Shown: one piece after another, positions 12,240 through 25,734 of the stretch
Layout of the letters: every line of letters starts with the position of its first letter
Position numbering within the stretch: the stretch's first letter is position 1
From: Heterocephalus glaber
Lineage: Eukaryota; Chordata; Mammalia; Rodentia; Bathyergidae
DNA: 64,000 bases
Direction: 5' to 3'
Assembly (NCBI RefSeq): GCF_000247695.1
Contig: NW_004624781.1
Span: 10,768,182 to 10,832,181 of the forward strand
Notes under the pieces: model-generated
What the model was told of the DNA's origin: nothing
Seen by the model: the letters and a program-made list of their open reading frames with translations, nothing else
Databases searched by the model: none
Translations under genes and position numbers: made by a program

Positions 12240-14055
12240 TCAGTGGTAAGCACTGGTTTTTCTCTTAAAGCCCATCATTTCCTTGAAAGATCAGAAATAA
12301 GTTTCTAATCTCTCCCTTTAAATGAGCTTTCCTTTTGGCAAGAGAAAAGTAGATAGCTGAAAAGCTATAGGTGCTAGAGAGGTAGAGGTAGGGATGCAGA
12401 AGAGAAACTTTTCATTAATATCACTGTCCCAAAGCAGGCCACCCCCAAAGCCCTGCTATCTTCATGGCACTCCTCTGTCCAAATATCCTCCACAGGCTGT
12501 ATCATGGCCTACAGAATACAGTCAGTCTCCAAAACACACCCCGGGGGTTCACATCCACCCTATTCTTATAATGAGGCTCATATGAACATTAGATGAAGTA
12601 TTTCTTACCATTATGGTGGCCAGATGCTGAGATGGCAGGTGACCACATTCTAGAGATGGTTTGGGGCCAAAGGCCTAAAGTGATTTGTTGCCCAAAGCAA
12701 GCAAAGCCCGCTCACTCCTGCTGATAGGAAAGTAAAAGCTCAGAAGAGGATCCTTCCCTGGGAGAGTCCTTGGGGGTGACACAGCCCAGGGTGACCCCAC
12801 ATCTGCGGCCTTGCACAGGACCTTGAATGTGTGGCAAGCACACACTGCCTCTGAGCTGTGTCCCTCTCCTGAACGTGTGTCTGACCCATGGAAACCATGA
12901 CATAATGGATTAGGAATCTGTAATAAGAGTGTGGCAATATGTTAGGCAGCACAAGATTCCAGATATACATGTTGAGTAACCTTGGGGTGATAAACTTTGT
13001 CTCTCTGGACAGTAATCACCTGCGTAAGAACCTTTGTTCCAGGGCCTGGTGTGGGTCTCGGTCCCCAGCAGCAGGCAAGACAGGCATTGTCCTGCGCCCA
13101 CGGAGCCTTGAGTCCAGCCTCAGTCCCTAGGGGTGTCACTGTTACCCTGCTGGTTGTACACCGAGTTTAAGTAGTTTCCGGTCTTTCCATCAGAAGGTCA
13201 CCTGAAGCACTAGGTAGAGAGACACCAGCCTAAGCCATTCTGGAAGCTTTTCACTAGGGAAATCAGATCGAATGAATGGAGCTTTTGACATAAGCAGATG
13301 CATTTAAGTCTTTTTCCTCTTTAAATCAAGGCAGAGGTGGGGCTCCTTGTAAGAAGCACATGACGTGCCGAGCCATTCTGTACCCAGAGCCCATCCTATG
13401 TATCTCCAGCTCAGACTGTAAGCCCTTTTGCCTTTCCAAGAGAGAAACATTACAGACATCATTTTAGGGGGAGACTACCTATCTCTTGGCCTAAAAACAA
13501 TGTTCCTGTTAGGGACCTGTTTGCTTTGTCCTAGCCCTGCACAGACTAAGTCCACTGTCCCAACCTCTGGGCCTTTCAGTTCCCTTGTGCCCTTCACCTT
13601 CTTCCCCTCCCTCCTGTAGGTGACAATACATCCCTCCCCATAAACGCTGCCTGTGCTCACACGCAAAGGTCCTGTCATCCTTCAAGCTCAGTGACTCTCA
13701 TGCAAGCGGTCACAGCCCCTAAAACCCACCAATTCGTCTTCTTCTATGGCTCAGTAAAGGCCTCAGAAACCAATGGCCCCGTTGGTGGCTTTGTCTGGAC
13801 AGCACACTGGGCATGTCCTTGCTTCTACAAGAATGTGCTGTCATGTGTCCTCCTAAGACTGACAAAGAACAAGCAGAAACCTGTCTTCAGGAAGGACTCG
13901 GAATGTTCTGCAGGACATGGTTGAAAACAGTTAATTGTATGGAAGACTGTGAATGTTCCCGGGTCAGAAATGAAAAATGTCTGAGCTAATGACTATGCAA
14001 TGTGACCGAGCTTATTTCACATTATATACATATATAGATGTGTCACACTGTATCA
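12240..14055. other. unique sequence, no gene recognised
   Basis: Open frames of 60-77 codons occur on both strands and overlap each other around 12.7-13.7 kb. No domains, transfer RNAs or clear repeats were seen. Confidence 0.45.
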
Positions 14056-14058
14056 CTC

Positions 14059-14127
<69 letters not shown>

Positions 14128-14162
14128 CAGAGAGACAGAGAGACAGAGAGACAGAGAGACGA
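14059..14162. repeat. (AT)n-(AG)n-(ACAGAG)n compound microsatellite
   Basis: An AT array (14059-14081) joins an AG array (14081-14119), which joins about seven units of the form gacagaga. A small arginine/glutamate-rich open frame across it is an artefact of the repeat. Confidence 0.95.
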
Positions 14163-14179
14163 GAGCTTTGATTGATTGA

Positions 14180-14352
14180 CTGGGATTGTAATCCTAGCTC
14201 AGTAATTTATAGCTGCTTATAGCCGTGTGACCTTTGGCAGATTGTTTAACCTCTCCATTCTCTGTTTTAGAAACAAGGATGCTAATAGCTTCACCTCATA
14301 CATAGGATATCAAATACTTACAGCCTGGGACATGGCGAGCACTTGTAAACGT
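14180..14352 (-). repeat. MIR SINE (antisense)
   Basis: The antisense MIR core is visible as 'aatcctagctcagtaattta', 'gccgtgtgacctttggcaga' and 'ttaacctctccattctctg', in the expected order. Confidence 0.7.
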
Positions 14353-14359
14353 CAGCTAC

Positions 14360-15655
14360 TGCTACTAGTGTGGCAGAAGGAAAGACAAACAAAACCATTT
14401 CTGCGTAGGTTGACTTTGCTGAGGACACAACCAAGGAAAGCAGGGAAGGCTTAGACTCTCCTTGTTGGGCTCAGGAGGGGAGAAGCATGGATTTACCCAG
14501 GGCGTCTTTGCTTTCGATTCTGGTCCTCCTGGACCCTGTCCTCCGCAGCTCTTCACCTCTGTCCCCCCTGGACTGAGACCCTCTGCCAGGGACCCCCATT
14601 TCTCCCCCACCCTCCCCCAAGCCTGGGTCTCACTGTCCCACTTCCTCTCCGCCATATTTCTCCTCTCCCTGCCCTTGTCCTCAGGCCTTTTCCTAGCATC
14701 TGATCAACTAATTAGTGCCAAAATGTTAATCACCCTTGGTTTAAATCAGTCTTTCCCAGTTCTTTTTTTTCAATGTCCACACCACACGTGTGAAATATAT
14801 AATTCCCAAGCGTCCTTCAGCACCCGGATTTCAGCACTTTGAGGGGAGGCATAGAGTGGAAGAGCGCCCCCACCTGGCCACCCAGAATCACAACGGCCAT
14901 GCAGGATCCAACCAGTGCACTGAAACAGAATCTGTCAGGAAAATCCAAGTTTCTAGAACAAAGGCCATGCTTGAAGCCTGGAAGGGGCTGTTGGGTGGGG
15001 ATTGGGAGAAGACGCCTTGGAGAGCTTTCCTAATCACACGTGTTAGTTGTCCTCTCCATCCAACTCTAAAATCAAATAATTGTCATCTCTTGGCCTGATT
15101 TCCCTCTGGCTTTCAAATAAAATACCATACTGGTGTGGAGCTTCAAGGCCACCGTCTGCTCATATGTTCAGAACTGGCCTTGAGCAGAGCTCTGAATCTG
15201 TGTAAGTATAAATGATACAGAAATTCTTCTACTTATTCAGGGCAGTGTATTAACTGTTGAATAGGGGAAGCCTTCTTGACTTGGTTGGCTGGCTGGAGGG
15301 AAAATGTCAGGACAGGTTGAGTGTGCTGTATGCTACTTTTCCTTATTTGGCCAGGGGAGGTGACACCCAAAACCATGGTGTTAATGTCCCATCTCAGGAA
15401 GTCCTTGGTGTCCCCAAATCCCAGTGTTCATTAGATGACCCTAAAAGTTCCATTTTCCCAGGAGGAGAAAGACTCCATGCTATATAGTAGGATCACTGAG
15501 AAGTATCTGGATGTGGAAAGAGGGATGGAAATCAGCAGGTGAGACACAATTACAAGTGTTTAATTTTGCCTCCATAAAACCATGTAAGATAGTTGATATT
15601 TTAGTATCAAAATGAAGTCTTACTTTCAATTTGATCTGGTTGTTGTTGCTTCAAG
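14360..15655. other. unique sequence, no gene recognised
   Basis: A GC-richer patch (14450-15050) has overlapping open frames on both strands (126 codons plus, 14462-14842; 96 codons minus, 14365-14655; 102 codons plus, 14790-15098). No recognisable domain was found, so I do not call a gene. Confidence 0.45.
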
Positions 15656-15668
15656 ATGGAACAATTTG

Positions 15669-15712
15669 TGTGCACACACGTGTGTGTGTGTGTGTGTGTT
15701 ATATGTGTGTAT
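15669..15712. repeat. (GT)n microsatellite
   Basis: About ten GT units (15680-15699) are preceded by a short inverted cacacacg stretch. The pair could fold locally or adopt left-handed Z-DNA. Confidence 0.85.
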
Positions 15713-15739
15713 GAATGAATATGTTAAAAATCTATTAGA

Positions 15740-15845
15740 TCAGTGCCTCTCAAACATTGCCACATATTAGAGTCAGGTTGTACCTCAGACCAAATAGATG
15801 AGGTTCCCTCAAGTATTAGTATTTTTAAAGTGTACCAGATCATCT
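15740..15845 (+). mobile_element. MER5A-like hAT relic
   Basis: The segment begins 'cagtgcctctcaaacattgc' and continues with 'cacatattagagtca', a diverged MER5A-type left end. The 'agtatttttaaagtg' block also fits that family. Confidence 0.5.
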
Positions 15846-15849
15846 CAGT

Positions 15850-18800
15850 GTGCTGATAGTGCTAGAAGAAAAAGACCCATTGAACAAACCAAAATACAAG
15901 ACGAAACAAAATCAAATTTCAGCCCCAGTGAAGACTTATCTCTAAGACCATTTTCAGCTCTAAGTTTCTATTTGCTGCTTTACACAAAGAAAAATACATC
16001 TTCCAAACTATCTGTTACACCTAGCAGTTGCAAAAATATGAAAAACAATAACAAAACAACAACATAGCTCCTGAACTGGAAACTTTGAAGATTACCATGT
16101 ACAAGTTCGGAGAATTTCCCAATTTCTTGTGGGATGGACCTGTATAATCTGATGCAAATAGGCTTAGAGTTAAATTTGATTTCTCCAGGGAAGATACACT
16201 GGCATGAAGAAGCAGTCAAAAGTCAGGTGGAAACCAAAGTTCCCTGGTAAGCACTGAGTCTTGCTTGTTGTTTGTGTTGGTGGGAGGTCCCAGGGCTCAA
16301 TCTTGGCTGCCAGAGGCATCATTAATTTCAATTAGGGGGAAAGCCTTTGGAGTGAATTGCTCCAGTGACAGCCATTTCAGGACGTCCCGCGCATGCGTGC
16401 ATGTGTGTTTCCCAAGGATACCGCTAATGGAGTTTGAGGTCTTTTCATCTAAACAGAAGCCTTGTTAAGTCTCCTCACGTCTGTAAGTACCTGTAGCTGC
16501 CCTGTTCCCTCTTAATTCATTTTCTGTGCCACATTCAAGAGTATTTGGAATCTCTGCAAGAACAAATAAACCTCTGAACTCTGATACACGTGTAATCTGC
16601 CAAGGTCCATCCCACCACTACAGACTGTCCCCAAACGCGGCTGAAACAACATCAGAAAGTATCAGTGTTTCCTGTAATCCATTTGCAAGAGACAGTGTAC
16701 CAGACAAGTCACATTTCCTATTTCAGCTGTGCCTGGCATTTCTTTCCCTCTGGTAACTGGGGCAAGAGGTCAAGGGAGACTCTCAAGGTGACAGATTTGT
16801 TCAAGATGAAATGCAGCCCCTTTAGCTCCTAGGGCTCAGCCCTCACTATGTAGTTATACACCTTCCTCTCTCCTTTTTGTTTTTGCTCGGTGGATAAGGG
16901 AAGAGCTTGCATAAGATGGAAACACAATTGAAAGTTCTTACATTAATCAGCTGTGCAACCTTGGGCTTCTGTAGCTTCCTTTGTAAAGATGAAATTCCTC
17001 TAAATTTCTCTGTTCTGATCAGCAAAACAGGTTGAAATGGGTTATTTCCATTACCACAGGCACCTTCTGCTCAACTCCCTCTTGACAGTGAGTCTGTGGC
17101 CCTACAGACATACACACAGCCTTGGGAATACTGAGCAGAAGCTCGGGGCCTGAGAGGGGTCCTGGAAAACTAAGAACTTGAGACATTAGCTCAATGCACT
17201 GCCACCCCCCACTCTCTGTGTAAACTCTCAGGAACCAAGAACACTGGGGATGCTTCTCCCTCTCATAATTACTTGGGAAGGAATGTCATAGCCTCAAGCA
17301 TAATTAACAGCATTTTAATTCATTCTCTCTTTTTAGGCTGTTCGCATACTTGCTGTTGCAGAAATGAGCACAGCATTATGGTGTGTTATCTTTTAAAAAT
17401 GAGGACAGCAGTGTTGTGCTATGGCCATCCCCATACAAACCCTTGCTCTCAGCTGAATCCCAGGTTGGGGAGAGCATGAGGAGCTTGCATCCTGTGCTCC
17501 CCAAATGACATACAAATAAGCATTTAGCTATACTTATCTGGGGGATCTGCCACTCATTATCTGGCCAGGAGCGAAAGAGCTCATGAATAAACCACCCACT
17601 GACAAAGTTATACAGTTACTCAGGAGGCTTTGTGATAGTTGGACCACAGGCTTCTCTTCCTTCCTCCTCCTCCCTGGTCACCAGGACTAGACCAGACCTT
17701 CTCCCTGCCTGCTGCGTTAGCTGTACTCACCCTCTCTGGCCCTGATTTTAATGAAGAAAAAATGTTCGCATGTATTTGTTTTTGGAAAGACATTGCACAT
17801 TGTCCCATATATTGGAATGGGATGATCTCTTTCCCTGGAACATTTTCAGCCCCTCCTGCTATGGAGCACACTGATATTTACAGCACATGGACTCCTCATG
17901 CATTCATACACATGTGCACACCTTGACTTCACAGAAGCAACTAATTCTATCATTTAATTTCATCCTCGATGGTAATGAGTTATTTCAAACAGAAGCACTA
18001 AAATGTGAAACTGACATTGGTTGAAATTTAGGGCATCCTGCTTTCCTACATATTATTCCTAGCTTCTGAAATATTCATAACCACTTAAAGGTGATTTATA
18101 GATGTACATCTAGAATTATACCCTGATAACAAGTGCTTTACATACTTGTATTTCTCAAAATATAAATATGTTGGGCAACAATTGGAAACCAAAGCACAGT
18201 AAAATATTTTTATGTGTTAATTATGTAATATAAATATATGTATAATATTTATACACATATTGGCCAAAGCTCGAGAATGAGAGATACCATGTCAAAAAGC
18301 AGTAAACTGTCAGGAATCTATGAATATAAATAGTTTTTAGCAATAGCATATTATCAAGGCATTCTTAACTACATTTGGCATTTTTGGAGCAAGAAAAATG
18401 TGGGAGTTTCATTAAACTGCAGTGCAAAGGAAATGGAGAATTTGGATCCTATACGGGGAATGTCCTTGAAATGAATAGATTGCATAGAAATGCTGAAAGG
18501 TACGTTTATGCAAAATCAACTCCTTTTGAAAAAAAAAAATCTCACTTTATTTTTAAGTGTCCAGAAATTAGCAGAAAAAATTGTAGTAAATAATTAAGAG
18601 TATGCTTAAATGTCATATACAACATTATTCATGATGAAAGTGAAGTTCATAAAAGATTCATTTGTTTTCTTACTCATGTAAAATAATAAGATCAAATAGA
18701 GTGGAAAAACTATTTTTGTGATCTATCTCAATTGTGTATATTCTTGATTTTAAGAGAATGGTGGTTATTTACTGCTAGAAATATATATATTTTACCCAAT

Positions 18801-20020
18801 GATAAATTTACTAAAAATACATAGCAAATTGAATTATAAATGATTGCTATTATGAAGCACATGGGCAATATTTTTGCCATGTATCGGGTGCCAGGATAGT
18901 ACTCCAGGTACCTCATGTAAGCCAGCCAATCTTTGTTGTTCTCAGAAAAGAAAAACGCATTTCTGGGAAATTCTCCATTTGAAATTTCAATGGTTGCTTA
19001 TCCCCTTCTGGGACTAATGGTGCCAGTTGCTAAGAAAACAGGGCTTCTTAGCTGGCCAGAGGACGTGGTTCTTTCTCTGTGTCACTACAAGACTAAGGAT
19101 GGCCTTGGAGACACTCATTGTCCCAGAAAATGAGTGTATTGTGAGTCTTTTCAACCTTGGCATCCAAGAGGTGTAATCTGTATTGTGTCTTGTTTGATCC
19201 CAGGGAAGGCGCTGATAGCAGTTTGCAAGTCTGTAAGAGCTTGGTCCCAAGATGCTCATATTCTAAAGAACTTGAAGTCTAGCTGGCTGTGGAGAGGCTT
19301 GGGGGAAGGATTTCTTAATAAAGAGCCAAAGAAGAGGAGCTGGCTGTGACTTCTGGCTGTGTTCTAAGCCCCAGCCCTCTCTTTCCCCTTCCCTTAATAA
19401 TAAGACACAGTAAGTAGGGAAAATGCTCTCTGTCTTCTCTGGGCATGCATCCTCTTGGCTCTGTGCAGGCCCCCTGAAGTTGATGCTGGAAGTGCACTGT
19501 TAGGAAAGGGTCTCCTTATCTTCAGTGGCTGCACAGCATGCTGAATTAGGTCAGACACAAAATGGCTTCCTTGTCTCAAGACTACACTCCATGATATGCT
19601 TCCATCGAGCTGCCAGAAGCAGTGGTCCGATGTGTAGGGACCATCTTGAATCCTCAAAATCTAAGTATCATTTATGAACTAAATGCTTTCTCTGTATTCT
19701 TCTGAATGTGAAGCTTAAAGCCTTTCTCCCTAGAATGACTGAAGAGAAGAGTACAATAGATGAGAAGAGTTGAATTGAAGGGTTCAAGAGCAAGGTAGTG
19801 ACTTAGAAAGACCTGTTGGGAAAACAGAAGGAAAGCAACATGGACTAGGGGTTTAGACAATGCAGGTGGTATTCTTACCTGATCCTGAACTCTAACCAGC
19901 TCACCTTCTGCCATTACAACTGCCCTTTCCCTCTCCTATACTAGTCTTCTTCCTTTACAAAGAAACAATATGAATTTTATCATTACTATGACAGACAGCC
20001 TGTATATGTTGTTAGCAGTC
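15850..20020. other. unique sequence, no gene recognised
   Basis: No exon was recognised. 18100-18800 is very AT-rich. 16250-16480 has low repeat character and a small CpG cluster (16381-16400, see findings), making it a weak candidate for regulatory DNA. Open frames are at most 95 codons, including an overlapping plus/minus pair near 17620-17926. Confidence 0.45.
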
Positions 20021-20024
20021 CTCA

Positions 20025-20195
20025 CTTAGATCATTCAAGGGAGGTAAAACTCTCCTTCTTACAGGTAAGAAAACTATGACTAGAAGAACGGAAGTGTCTA
20101 CTCAAGACATGGCTATTTAGGTCACATAGCGGGTTCCAGTCAAGTCTGTCTGAACTCAACCTGCAGCTTAATGCCTTAACCATATTCCTGCTTCC
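20025..20195 (+). repeat. MIR SINE
   Basis: Diverged MIR in sense orientation: 'ttacaggtaagaaaactatg', 'aggtcacatagcgggttcc' and a closing 'taatgccttaaccatattcc' in order. Confidence 0.65.
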
Positions 20196-20199
20196 ACAG

Positions 20200-21930
20200 T
20201 GGTACAAATAAAATCTTTATTGTTACTTCCTCTATCCAATGCCAGCAGCTGAAGAGCACCACCCCTAACCTGGGGGCCCAAATTCAGGTCTGTCTGGTTC
20301 CAGAGCCTCACCATCTCCCACCAAATGTCCACTGTCCAGTACACATGTGACTTCTGAGCTCTTAAAATGTGTGTACTCTGAATTAAGATGTGCTCTAACT
20401 GTAAAATACGGATTTCAAAGGCTTAGAATAATGTAAAGGGTGTCAAACATTATTTTAGTAATTTTATATTGATTCATTGTTGAAAGGATGATATTTTAAT
20501 CGTATTGGGTTAAAATATATTAAAATGAATATTATCTTTGGCATTCCTTTACCTTTTTAATGGGATGTTTAGATCTGTAGTTCACACTATGTTTCTGTTG
20601 GGCATTTGTGTGCTATAGGCAGGGAAGGGTGTAGTGAAAAGCTGCCAACCTGTTCCTGGTACTTTTCTCACCCCATTGTGCCTACCCTGGACCATTTGCC
20701 TCATATCACAAAGTAATTGTTTCTCACCAAAAGATTGGAGAACCCCTGAGTATCACAGAATCCCAAGGCTGAAGGTGAGCTTACAAGTTATCTGGCTAAA
20801 ACCACCTAACAAGCACTTTTATAGCTCTATGTCCCATGTTCACTGATCCAAAGATTCTGTGACCCTTATAGCTCCCTGCCTCACTGACACAAAACTTACA
20901 CATAGGGCTTGTGCCCCTCAATAGGGGTAGTTATGCATCTGCATCCTTCTTAACTCAGGAGTGGCCATTCAACTTTGCTTTGGTCAATGAATGCATAGGA
21001 ATACATAGGAATGTCATCTCTGAAGTGTGGCTTTCACAACCCACCCAAGGCTGGCACAGCTCTCATTTTGCTTTGTGGTGAGACTTACAGCATACTCAGA
21101 GTCTAGGGGCTGCTCTGTCAGCCTGGCCTCTGGAGCAAGAGGATGAAAGGGCCATCATGACCCAACAGACAGGTAGTCTGAGTGCCGCAGAAACCCCAGG
21201 TGTCGTTAGCCACTGAGGCTTTGGCAGTGTTTATTACTGCATCAAAATGTAGACAACTATTCCTGCTCTAGCATTGCACAGTTATATTTGGATCCCTCAA
21301 TGACCAAAATTAATACTGCTACCTCGCACAGAAAATCTCATATTTGACTACAAGAAAGGACTTCCTCCCGTTGCACCCAAGATCTGCCCCAAGGAACACA
21401 CTTCCCATGTAGCAGAATGGGCTTGCATCTGCCTGTCAGTACAAAGGAAAGCATGAGAAGCAGAGAACTGGAAAAGCATGAAGACCCTTGAAGGTCCTTC
21501 AGAGAGTTGGAGTAAGCTAAATTGCCATGAACAAAGGGACCATGCTTCTCTTAGCAGGAGAGAACTTGGAGTGCAGGTTGAGCTCAGAGCTGTGGGAGAA
21601 GAAGATGAAAAGCCAAGGAAAGTAGAGAGTATACATATGGTTGGTTGGCTAAAAGTTGTCTGGATGGCACGGTGGCATGACAAGATCACTTCTGGATAGT
21701 TCCAAGGTAGAGGCTCTGGATGCATAAGCCACCCCGTACCCAGACCTGACATTAACACTCTGAGGCATTGACCCACTGGCTTCAGCTGTGGAACCACAGT
21801 GGACAGTTTTCTCCTCCTGCCATGTGATCACCCTCTATGTATTTGTCCTGTGCTTCATTTGCTCCTGGACAAAGCAGCACGGATACTCACTTTGTAATTC
21901 AGCTAAAACGAATATGGTAAAGATGTTCAC
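20200..21930. other. unique sequence, no gene recognised
   Basis: The longest open frame is 149 codons (minus, 21348-21797), overlapped by 73 codons on plus (21478-21699). No domain was recognised. A weak L3/MIR-like stretch ('cacagaatcccaaggctga') lies near 20745-20830. Confidence 0.45.
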
Positions 21931-21931
21931 A

Positions 21932-22130
21932 ATTTGGGTTTCAGAGTCAGGTTAGATCTGTGTTCAAATCCTAACTCCATTAATTGATAGTGGTGTGACT
22001 TTTAGCAATTTTCTAACCTTTGTAACCCTCACTTATCCCCTCAATCTTATAGGGCTATTGTGTTAAAGATTAAACAAACTACTATGAAGTGCCTCCTATT
22101 GAATCTGCCCTTCAATAAATAGTAGTTATA
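21932..22130 (-). repeat. MIR SINE (antisense)
   Basis: Clear antisense MIR order: 'gtgttcaaatcctaactcc', 'ggtgtgacttttagcaattt', then 'tgtaaccctcacttatccc'. Confidence 0.75.
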
Positions 22131-22139
22131 TACAGTAGT

Positions 22140-22728
22140 TTTCTCTGGTGAGCCCAAAGGGAAATTCAAAGAAAATAAGGATCAATCATGTCATGGCAAC
22201 CACATTGATAACACCGTGTATCTGAGGACTCCTTCGGGATCTTGCCACGTGTTCAGTGGGTCCTGAAATTTTAGGATAGGATCATCTGCTACTGAGATTT
22301 GGCATAGGATCCTTTGAAGGTTCCTTTGAGGTGATTCAGAAGAGGGATGGATTCCTTATTTCTATTTATGTCCTATTTTCTATTGTGTTTCCTTATCTAA
22401 TTCCTCCCTTCTCCTCTTTTGAAGTCAACGCTGAGAATCAGCACCTTTACAAGAGCACTACGACAAAAGAGCACAGGAATTCCACAGCCAATTCCATACA
22501 AATATTTGAAAGCCCAAGAAGCAAAAAGGGAAGAGAGCACTTATCATGTACTGTGCAGTCATAAACATCAGAAAGGCTGCAACAAAAACTGGCCCAGCCA
22601 TCAAGCCAGCACGTGATTCTCTCCCTGGTGCTGAAGGCTGTCCTTTCCCAAGTCACCTTGGAAAGTTTGGATTTGCCTCAACAAATTTGCTTTCCCTTAG
22701 TATGCTATCAAGTCCATTACTAGAGCAC
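22140..22728. other. unique sequence, no gene recognised
   Basis: Only short open frames (at most 77 codons) without domains. No repeat family was recognised. Confidence 0.4.
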
Positions 22729-22729
22729 A

Positions 22730-22730
<1 letters not shown>

Positions 22731-22771
<41 letters not shown>
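22731..22771. repeat. (TG)n microsatellite, about 20 units
   Basis: An uninterrupted TG array. The Cys-Val runs of small open frames across it are artefacts of the repeat. Confidence 0.95.
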
Positions 22772-22774
<3 letters not shown>

Positions 22775-25220
22775 AAGAGAAAATCTATAATTCCTCTCCA
22801 AATCACTAGGTGGTGTTTGACCTTGAACTCTTTTATCAGCTCTAGCCCAGTCCTGTGTGCAGGGGCCTGGCTGTGGTTGTCATTCCCTCAGCACTTAGGA
22901 TCCCCTTCTCCAGCCTTCACCATGACAGTTGTGTTCTACTGAGGTCCAGTGACCAGACCATACTGGGAGGCAGGGCCCAGCAGGCACTGGATTCTTTCTT
23001 TTGCCGATGGCATCCAAATCCACACCTCCTTCTGGCCACTGCTGTATTTATCTTATAGCTCAAGTCTATTCAGGCAAACATGGGTCCTATAATTCTGTGA
23101 GTATACTGGGGACCTTATATTTACACAATCCATTTTGTAAGTATATTTCTAAATTTCTAACCCAATTTAAAGTGTCTCAGCGATCATCATTTGTTAACAG
23201 AAGTTATTCCCCAATTACATTCTGCTTACCTTCAGGGGGTACAATAAAATAAAGTGCCTACATTTTTGTAAAATTAGGGTTTTTAATTCCCTTGTACCAC
23301 CTTCAATTAGCCCATTTTCTGTCTTTATTCATTACAGACTTTTAAACTGTGATACATGTAGATCCTGAATGGGAGATTTTGAAAATGTACTTAGGACTCT
23401 CTGCTTCTGAGTCGTTGCAGTGGTAGACTCGATGTGCCCAGCAAGCCTGCTCCTAATCATCTATTAAAATGCTTTTTAAAAATACATAAAAAGATAGAAA
23501 ATGGTGACAGTATTATCAACTAAATGTGCCATGGTTGGGGAATTTACATTAAGTAAACAGTTGATAGAAAAGGGTTGAGAAGTGCATTGTAGGAATACAC
23601 ATGAAAAACCGTATGTCCCACTCTGTGAATAGGAGCCACTCATACTGTCTTACAGGGCAGGGTTCACACCTGCTCTCTGGAATTAACCAACACTACCATG
23701 TCCAGTGAAATAGGGAGGTGTGACTTGATATAACAGTCTTCCAAGCCCAGAATCCTACCCTTCCCATAGCACCATCGTTTTTTGGTTTTTTTAAAAGATG
23801 TATTCAGTCACTATAATTCAAACCTTGCAATACACCGTAAAGTGATAGCTCTTAGCTGTCTTAGGAAAAATATCTCAGACAGGAGGAAAGACAGAAAGAG
23901 ATTTATGAACAGTGCATGTGGTTTCAAACTGTGCCTGATCCCCATGTCATGTCAAAAAACCGAGTACCAGATCAAGGCTCAACCCAGCATAGCCAGACTG
24001 GAGCAAAGCTGTCCATGGTAAATTGAGTGAGGGCACCACATATCAAACTGAGTGGAGGAGAGGGAGCTGCCAGTCCTCAAGTGGGCAACAGAGGTCTAGC
24101 AGGTCTAAGGACATCCCCTTCTCTTTGCCAAGACAGTAACACTGAAGTATGTTTTCAGTCTTTAAGGGTGAATAAAGAATAGGAGTAAGAAAATAAGGGA
24201 GGGGGTAAGTAAGGGTAAGAGGAAGAAAGGGGGAAGGAAATATATATATTTATACATGTGTGTATATGTATATATATGCACATTACAGTATGAAAATATG
24301 AAGCTATCTGGACATAGATATAAATCTATGCTTAAACATGTAGTAGAGTATAAAATAAAGGGATGCGTTCTCTTAAGGACTTAAAGGAAGAGATTACCCT
24401 TAAAGATGATTTTCTGAAATTTAAAAAATCTTATAATACATTTTTCTCTGTTTTCCTCAAAAGAGAAATACAGAGAGTATGGCTTCCACAAAACAAGAGC
24501 AGATTGTCATAACATAAAATAGTAAGATTGTCCCTGGACCGGTTCCCCTGGAGAGGAGACGAAGACCTCAACTTGCATCATCACCAAAACGGTATTTCAG
24601 GACACATGAGTGAGAGGCACTGGCAAAGTCAGCAGGCAAAGTTAGAAAGTAAGAGGAAAAAAGGAAAAGGAAAAGGACTTCAGTTTGAGGAGCTGAAGGG
24701 CACACAGCTGTCATGGAAAGGATCAGACTGGGCTGTTCCCAAGAGTGAGACTAGCTTTACGGATTAGCTGAGGTAGGCCAGGTCTGCTCAGTCCTCTCTC
24801 AGTTGTGTGTACAAGATGGTGCTGGGAGAAGTCCTTATTGGTTGAGGGTGCAGTTTGGTCTCCGTGATGTGATTATTTCTGCTTCAGGCAGCCTGAGGGT
24901 CATGGAAGCTCTGCTAGATTCCAAGGTGACCATAGGTTTAGGGCAGTGACTAGAGATTTCTAGGGGCCCATTGGCCTTGAATGTGTCTGCAAGTTTTTTA
25001 TCTTGATGTCTTCTGTTTGAAGGAGAATGAGAAAAGTTCTGTGGCTTTAGCGCTAATCAACCTTGTTTTGCCAACTTTTAAACACAAAATCTTTGCTTTT
25101 AATAAGTAACAAGTTAAGACCCCGGAACTTTGCTCTCCTGTCTCTGGCTGTCAATATGAAGACAAATATGCCAAAGGATCTGATCAAAATAAGGAATGAC
25201 TACAAATAAACCCAAATGTC
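22775..25220. other. unique sequence, no gene recognised
   Basis: No exon was recognised and frames are at most 83 codons. 24175-24300 is purine-rich and then AT-rich low-complexity sequence. Confidence 0.4.
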
Positions 25221-25229
25221 CCAGTCTGC

Positions 25230-25325
25230 ATGGGGGTAGGGTGGAGTCTGGTAGGAGAGTGGTTGCTCAGCACGTGCAAAGGCCCTAGGTTCTGTTCTGC
25301 ATTGGAAGTCACCAAAGCACAGCTT
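25230..25325 (+). mobile_element. possible old ID-like SINE
   Basis: The stretch 'ggtaggagagtggttgctca' followed by 'gcacgtgcaaaggccctagg' and 'ttctgttctgcat' resembles a worn sense-strand ID element, with tRNA-Ala-like box A and box B regions. No target duplication was found. Confidence 0.4.
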
Positions 25326-25369
25326 TGATGCTGCTGAGATAAACTGAATCAGTGCTGTAAAGACGCATG

Positions 25370-25730
25370 TAAAATTTTAAACACCCAGAAAACACATAGA
25401 AAGTCCAAGAGAAAAATCAAGGAGTAAGAGGTTGTTCAACAGGAGATCAGAAACAAGATAGCAGAGAAATAAAAATATTGCCTATAAATCAACTTTACCT
25501 CTGATTCTTGCTGCAAACACAATAAAACAAAACAAAACACCTCACCAGGAAACAATAGAGCAATACCTACAGAGTATTAAAAAAGGAAAATTGGTGTGAC
25601 ATTTGTAAACCCAGAACTCTATTAATATGTGAACATAACAGAAAATTCTAAAGATACCTCTACAAATAAAGTACAACACTTCTGTCAAAATTAGAAACTC
25701 AAGAATTTGGAAATTAAAGGATCAATAGTA
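25370..25730 (+). repeat. possible L1 fragment
   Basis: The A-rich sense text, including 'gaggttgttcaacaggagat' and 'aaacccagaactctattaat', is reminiscent of the 3' part of an ancient L1. The boundaries and subfamily are uncertain. Confidence 0.35.
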
Positions 25731-25734
25731 CCAG

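Noticed and set aside
14059..14162. Possible CRISPR-like periodic array
   Set aside because: The units are 2-8 bp with no spacers. It is a compound microsatellite, and the host is a mammal.
22546..22942. Cys-Val repeat proteins across the TG array
   Set aside because: They are microsatellite artefacts.
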